From positions 1 to 8,805 of the forward strand of contig JBELMB010000212.1 in the NCBI GenBank assembly GCA_042088665.1: a stretch of DNA of 8,805 nucleotides. Direction: 5' to 3'. Numbering within the stretch: position 1 is the stretch's first letter; each line of letters opens with the position of its first letter. Below are positions 6,022 to 8,805 of the stretch, piece by piece. The notes under the pieces were generated by a model. The model did no database searches, was not told the DNA's origin, and saw nothing but the letters and a program-made list of their open reading frames with translations. A program made the translations under genes and the position numbers. The DNA is from JBELMB01 sp042088665. Its GTDB lineage: Bacteria > Pseudomonadota > Alphaproteobacteria > Rhodobacterales > Rhodobacteraceae.

Positions 6022-8064
6022 TCATTTGTGATCGCCGGTGCCGGTTTCAGCCCCCAGGCCACCTGCGAAATTGGCCGCAAAATCAGCTGCGAACCCTCCC
6101 GAAGAGTTGGCGTGGCACTGAGACACCATCTGGTGCCCCATCTGGTCGATGCTGGCGTGCGCCTGCTTCATCATGTTTTGCTGACCGCCCTGCTGCGTCG
6201 GATTTTGCGCATAGCCTGCCATCAGGTCTTTGATGTCCTTGATGCAGTCCTGCATCATCTGGTGGACGTCCATGCCGCCCGGCTTGTGTCCGCCGCCCAT
6301 CTTGGCGCCGCCGTCAGCCTGGCCACCGTCACCGACGCCCTTGCCGCCCATGTCGCCGCCCTGACCGCCGCCGGCCTTGTTGCCGCCGTCCATGCCGCCG
6401 CCTTGGCCGCCGCCGGCCTTGTCACCGCCTTCGGCACCGCCCCCCTGCTGGAGTGCTTCGACAAACTGCTGAAGCGCCTGCTGGATAAAGGCCTTGAGCT
6501 GTTCGACCAGCTGCATGATCTGTTGCAGCAATTGCTGCAGACCCTGCATGCCGCCCGCGCCCTGGGCTCCGCCCATGCCGCCCATGCCGCCGACACCGCC
6601 ACCGGCCTGACCCATGCCTGCTGCCGCCACACCGGCATTGAAACCGACCTGGAAGTCAAAGCTGAGGCTGGAAGAGCGGTTGAACGAAACGTCCTGAACA
6701 TTGGTGTCCACCGCAAAGCTCTGGCCCGTCTGACCGGTCTGGCCTGACTGGCCGCCCTTGGTCACGGCGAAATCGCCAAAGCAGCCCGAACGGTTGAAAG
6801 ACACGTCAAAGTTCTTGGTGACGTTCTTCGACAGGTCGAAATTGGCGTCGATGTTGATGTCCACATCCACGTCGATGGTGCGGGTGATCGACTGGGTGAT
6901 ATCGACCGTGCCGGTATCGCCCTTGTCACCCTTGTCACCCTTGTCGCCGACGTCTCCCTTGTCGCCTTTGTCACCCTTCTCGCCGCGCTCGCCCTTGTCG
7001 GTCTGCGCCAGTTCTTCGACACTGACCGTACCGTCGCCGTTGATGTCGGCATCCGGACGCAGCGCAGAGCGCAACTCGTCGTTGCTGATGACGCCGTCAC
7101 CATCGGTGTCTGCCTCGGCCTGAACACCGTCACGACCGTCTGCACCGTCCTGACCGTCGACACCGTCACGACCGTCTGCACCGTCCTGGCCGTCGACACC
7201 GTCGCGGCCATCTGCGCCGTCCTGACCGTCGACACCGTCGCGGCCATCAGCGCCGTCCTGGCCGTCGACACCGTCGCGGCCATCAGCGCCGTCCTGGCCG
7301 TCGACACCGTCGCGGCCATCAGCGCCATCGTGGCCATCTGCGCCAGCGGGTCCCTGTTCACCTTGCTCACCCTGAGGGCCTTGCGGACCTGCCGGGCCTT
7401 GCTCACCGGTCTCGCCGGGAACACCCTGCGGACCCTGCTCGCCGGTCTCGCCGGGGACACCCTGAGGACCTTGTTTGCCATGCTCACCCTGTGGACCTTG
7501 CGGACCTGCGGGACCCTGCTCGCCAGTTTCACCCTGCGGGCCTTGCGGACCTGCCGGACCCTGCTCACCGGGTTCGCCGGGAATGCCCTGCGGGCCTTGC
7601 TCGCCATGTTCACCTTGCGGGCCCTGCGGACCTGCGGGGCCCTGCTCACCGGGTTCGCCGGGAACGCCCTGCGGGCCTTGTTCGCCATGTTCACCCTGCG
7701 GGCCTTGCGGACCTGCGGGGCCCTGCTCGCCAGTTTCGCCGGGAACGCCCTGCGGACCTTGTTCGCCTTGCTCACCCTGCGGGCCTGCGGGACCTTCAAT
7801 GGTTTCCGTAACGCGGTGACCGAAGTCCTCGAAATGCGAGTCCACCTGCTCGTAGCTGCGCGCCATCACCTCATGGGAGTGCCCGCCACCCGAGACAGGC
7901 GCCTCTCCACCGGATGTGGCCGCGGCATGCGACCCGCCTGTGGATGCGGCCGGCGTTCCGGCCTGCTGCATCGCGCCGTCAAACGCCCTGGAGGCATCTG
8001 CCTCACGCGCCTGATCACCGCCGTCTACTGGTGACCCCGCACCATTGTTGTCAATTTTTGTCAT
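6022..8064 (-). CDS. Collagen-like protein with EF-hands and Gly/Gln-rich (harpin-like) C-terminal half, putative T3SS-secreted protein
   Basis: This 680-residue protein has no Sec signal peptide. Its polar N-terminus (MTKIDNNGAGSPVDGG, then Ala/Ser/Gly-rich to about 60) would suit a T3SS export signal. Domains in order: a leader to 90; 75 uninterrupted Gly-X-Y triplets (91-315), of which 91-240 are GPQ/GEQ/GVP type and 241-315 are GAD/GRD/GVD/GQD type; two canonical EF-hand loops, DTDGDGVISNDE (319-330) and DINGDGTVSVEE (340-351); nine further triplets of GDK type (358-384); an Asp/Asn/Thr-rich, probably beta-structured region with a repeated DVSFNRS (420-426 and 458-464); a Gly/Met-rich stretch; an amphipathic Gln/Leu helix (507-540); a Gly/Lys/Asp linker (541-598); and a C-terminal helical part. 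Cysteines are at 428, 607 and 650. The site lacks a strong ribosome-binding sequence (only a run of seven G). Function as translocator, fibre or adhesin is inference from location. Confidence 0.9.
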   Translation of the reverse strand: MTKIDNNGAGSPVDGGDQAREADASRAFDGAMQQAGTPAASTGGSHAAATSGGEAPVSGGGHSHEVMARSYEQVDSHFEDFGHRVTETIEGPAGPQGEQGEQGPQGVPGETGEQGPAGPQGPQGEHGEQGPQGVPGEPGEQGPAGPQGPQGEHGEQGPQGIPGEPGEQGPAGPQGPQGETGEQGPAGPQGPQGEHGKQGPQGVPGETGEQGPQGVPGETGEQGPAGPQGPQGEQGEQGPAGADGHDGADGRDGVDGQDGADGRDGVDGQDGADGRDGVDGQDGADGRDGVDGQDGADGRDGVDGQDGADGRDGVQAEADTDGDGVISNDELRSALRPDADINGDGTVSVEELAQTDKGERGEKGDKGDKGDVGDKGDKGDKGDTGTVDITQSITRTIDVDVDINIDANFDLSKNVTKNFDVSFNRSGCFGDFAVTKGGQSGQTGQTGQSFAVDTNVQDVSFNRSSSLSFDFQVGFNAGVAAAGMGQAGGGVGGMGGMGGAQGAGGMQGLQQLLQQIMQLVEQLKAFIQQALQQFVEALQQGGGAEGGDKAGGGQGGGMDGGNKAGGGQGGDMGGKGVGDGGQADGGAKMGGGHKPGGMDVHQMMQDCIKDIKDLMAGYAQNPTQQGGQQNMMKQAHASIDQMGHQMVSQCHANSSGGFAADFAANFAGGLGAETGTGDHK
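7123..7326 (-). repeat. 36-bp tandem repeats encoding GADGRDGVDGQD
   Basis: Five full and one partial 36-bp unit encode the 12-residue repeat GADGRDGVDGQD (residues 247-314 of the collagen-like protein). Adjacent units in 7213-7326 are identical or nearly so, while those near 7123-7200 differ at silent positions (gcg/acg, ctg/tga variants). This indicates unit duplication with purifying selection on the protein. The every-third-residue Asp makes the tract strongly acidic. Confidence 0.92.
7534..7776 (-). repeat. Three 81-bp tandem units in the collagen tract
   Basis: Residues 97-123, 124-150 and 151-177 are three consecutive 27-residue units of the form GEHGEQGPQG(V/I)PGE(P/T)... ending in GPAGPQGPQ. 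Shorter, rearranged pieces continue to about residue 240. The hierarchy of triplet, then 27-mer, then tract suggests growth by unequal exchange. Confidence 0.88.
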
Positions 8065-8110
8065 TCAGGTAGCCCCCCCAAATCATGACTTTTTTACAAA
8101 CCACGCCCGC

Positions 8111-8719
8111 TTATTCGGTCGCAGCATCCACCGCAGCGCCGCCCGCGCTGCCTGTGTCGACGATGCCCGCCCGACGGATACGAACCGTCTGACGCGCCAA
8201 TTCCGGTTGTGCCTCCAGCGAGGCAATCACGCCTTCGCTGATGGCGAGGTATTTGACCGGCCCGGACAAGACGACGGCGCCACCGCCCGCCACTTCGGAC
8301 ACGGCGTAGTCCGGCAGAATCAGCCCCGCCTCATTCAATGCCGCCACGGCCTGCGCCACGGAGACATCCGTCAGCCGCACAAGACGCACCTCGCGCTGAT
8401 CCGCGGGGGACACATAAATCTGGCCATTGAAGGAAAAGGAATCCATGCCGATTTCTCGCATCAATCCTGATACGACGGCCTCTTTGTTTCCGGATAGGGT
8501 GATGTTTTTTACACGCTGACGCCGCGATCCATCTACGGAAAACTCCACCCCCAGATCACGACCCACGACATCCAGAACAGTGTCCAGCGGCAGATCTATG
8601 ATCTCGATATCATAAAGGCCTGTCTCGGATGCAGAAACAGATCCTGCCATCCATGCCACAAAGAGCATGCTGCTTCTCCGAACACGGAGCCTCCGGACAT
8701 ATGAGCCGACGGCGAGCAT
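8111..8719 (-). CDS. sctC1: Secretin N-terminal (N0/N1) domain protein, RhcC1-like part of a split SctC
   Basis: This 202-residue exported protein matches only the periplasmic N-terminal part of a T3SS secretin. The start at 8719 is chosen because AGGAGGA lies five to six bases upstream; 8794 is an upstream alternative without such support. A Sec signal peptide runs through an Arg-rich n-region and a hydrophobic core (MLFVAWMAGSVSA, 18-30) with likely cleavage after residue 30. N0 spans about 35-105 (YDIEIIDLPLDTVLDVVGRD and NGQIYVSP). N1 spans about 110-172 (VSVAQAVAALNEAGLILPDY and the strand GGAVVLSGPVKY typical of SctC N1). The N3 and beta-barrel secretin domains are absent: the protein stops at 202 while full SctC is about 500-700 residues. 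Rhizobial T3SS likewise split SctC into RhcC1 and RhcC2, which makes this a genuine short gene rather than a truncated one. The partner would lie outside the window. Confidence 0.82.
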   Translation of the reverse strand: MLAVGSYVRRLRVRRSSMLFVAWMAGSVSASETGLYDIEIIDLPLDTVLDVVGRDLGVEFSVDGSRRQRVKNITLSGNKEAVVSGLMREIGMDSFSFNGQIYVSPADQREVRLVRLTDVSVAQAVAALNEAGLILPDYAVSEVAGGGAVVLSGPVKYLAISEGVIASLEAQPELARQTVRIRRAGIVDTGSAGGAAVDAATE

Positions 8720-8805
8720 GACTTCCTCCTGACACACGCGAGACACAAACATTTTACCTGTCACGAACCTACGGCACGGAATGTGACCGCACAACGATGA
8801 ATGAT
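8720..8805 (-). promoter_or_regulatory. Upstream region of the cluster with a GTCAC/GTGAC dyad
   Basis: The 86 bases before the first gene hold its ribosome-binding site (AGGAGG) and a dyad of half-sites, GTCAC (8760-8764) and GTGAC (8783-8787), separated by 18 bases. I find no rhizobial tts box or hrp box, and no convincing sigma-70 promoter. The dyad could be an operator, but five-base half-sites are weak evidence. The true promoter may lie past the right edge. Confidence 0.25.

Noticed and set aside
7123..7776. Regular repeats as a possible CRISPR array
   Set aside because: Units of 36 and 81 bp are directly adjacent without unique spacers and encode collagen-like triplets in frame.
7330..8034. 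Cys/Pro/Leu-rich plus-strand frames opposite the collagen tract
   Set aside because: They are reverse-complement reflections of the Gly-X-Y repeats, and no ribosome site or domain supports them.
6022..8064. Phage tail fibre as the identity of the collagen-like protein
   Set aside because: No phage genes are nearby, and it sits inside a coherent T3SS gene run. The GDK triplets are common in phage fibres, so distant phage ancestry of that part remains possible.

Overview
All recognisable genes in this window lie on the minus strand and read from right to left. They form one type III secretion system (T3SS, injectisome) locus. The DNA is GC-rich, and the gene order resembles the rhizobial layout rhcC1-nolB-rhcJ-nolU-rhcL-rhcN. 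Together these suggest an alphaproteobacterium, possibly Rhodobacterales; the order-level placement is inference.

In transcription order: (1) 8719-8111, a small exported protein that looks like only the N-terminal periplasmic N0/N1 part of the SctC secretin (RhcC1-like, a split secretin). (2) 8064-6022, a 680-residue protein with 75 uninterrupted Gly-X-Y collagen triplets, two EF-hand calcium loops, a second short collagen tract and a Gly/Gln-rich, harpin-like C-terminal half. It has no signal peptide and is probably a substrate or surface part of the T3SS. (3) 5895-5722, an unrecognised 57-residue protein. (4) 5638-3503, the export gate SctV, starting at TTG. (5) 3449-2424, the inner-ring lipoprotein SctJ, with an unusual cytoplasmic tail of octapeptide repeats. 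(6) 2431-1808, an SctK/NolU-like sorting-platform subunit. (7) 1811-1122, the ATPase stator SctL. (8) 1129 to the left edge, the ATPase SctN, cut off by the window at its C-terminus.

sctJ, sctK, sctL and sctN overlap by 8, 4 and 8 bases and must be translationally coupled. The right half is looser. A strong hairpin follows the collagen-like gene (5983-6015), and a terminator-like hairpin with a T-rich tail sits between the 57-residue gene and sctV (5661-5702). This suggests a highly expressed secreted-protein module upstream and a lower-expressed structural module reached by readthrough or an internal promoter.

The machinery works as follows. SctJ forms the inner-membrane ring, SctV the nonameric export gate, and SctK/SctL/SctN the cytoplasmic sorting platform and ATPase. 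The SctC fragment would be the periplasmic collar of an outer-membrane secretin whose channel part is encoded outside this window. The most novel element is the collagen/EF-hand/harpin-like protein in the middle of the locus.
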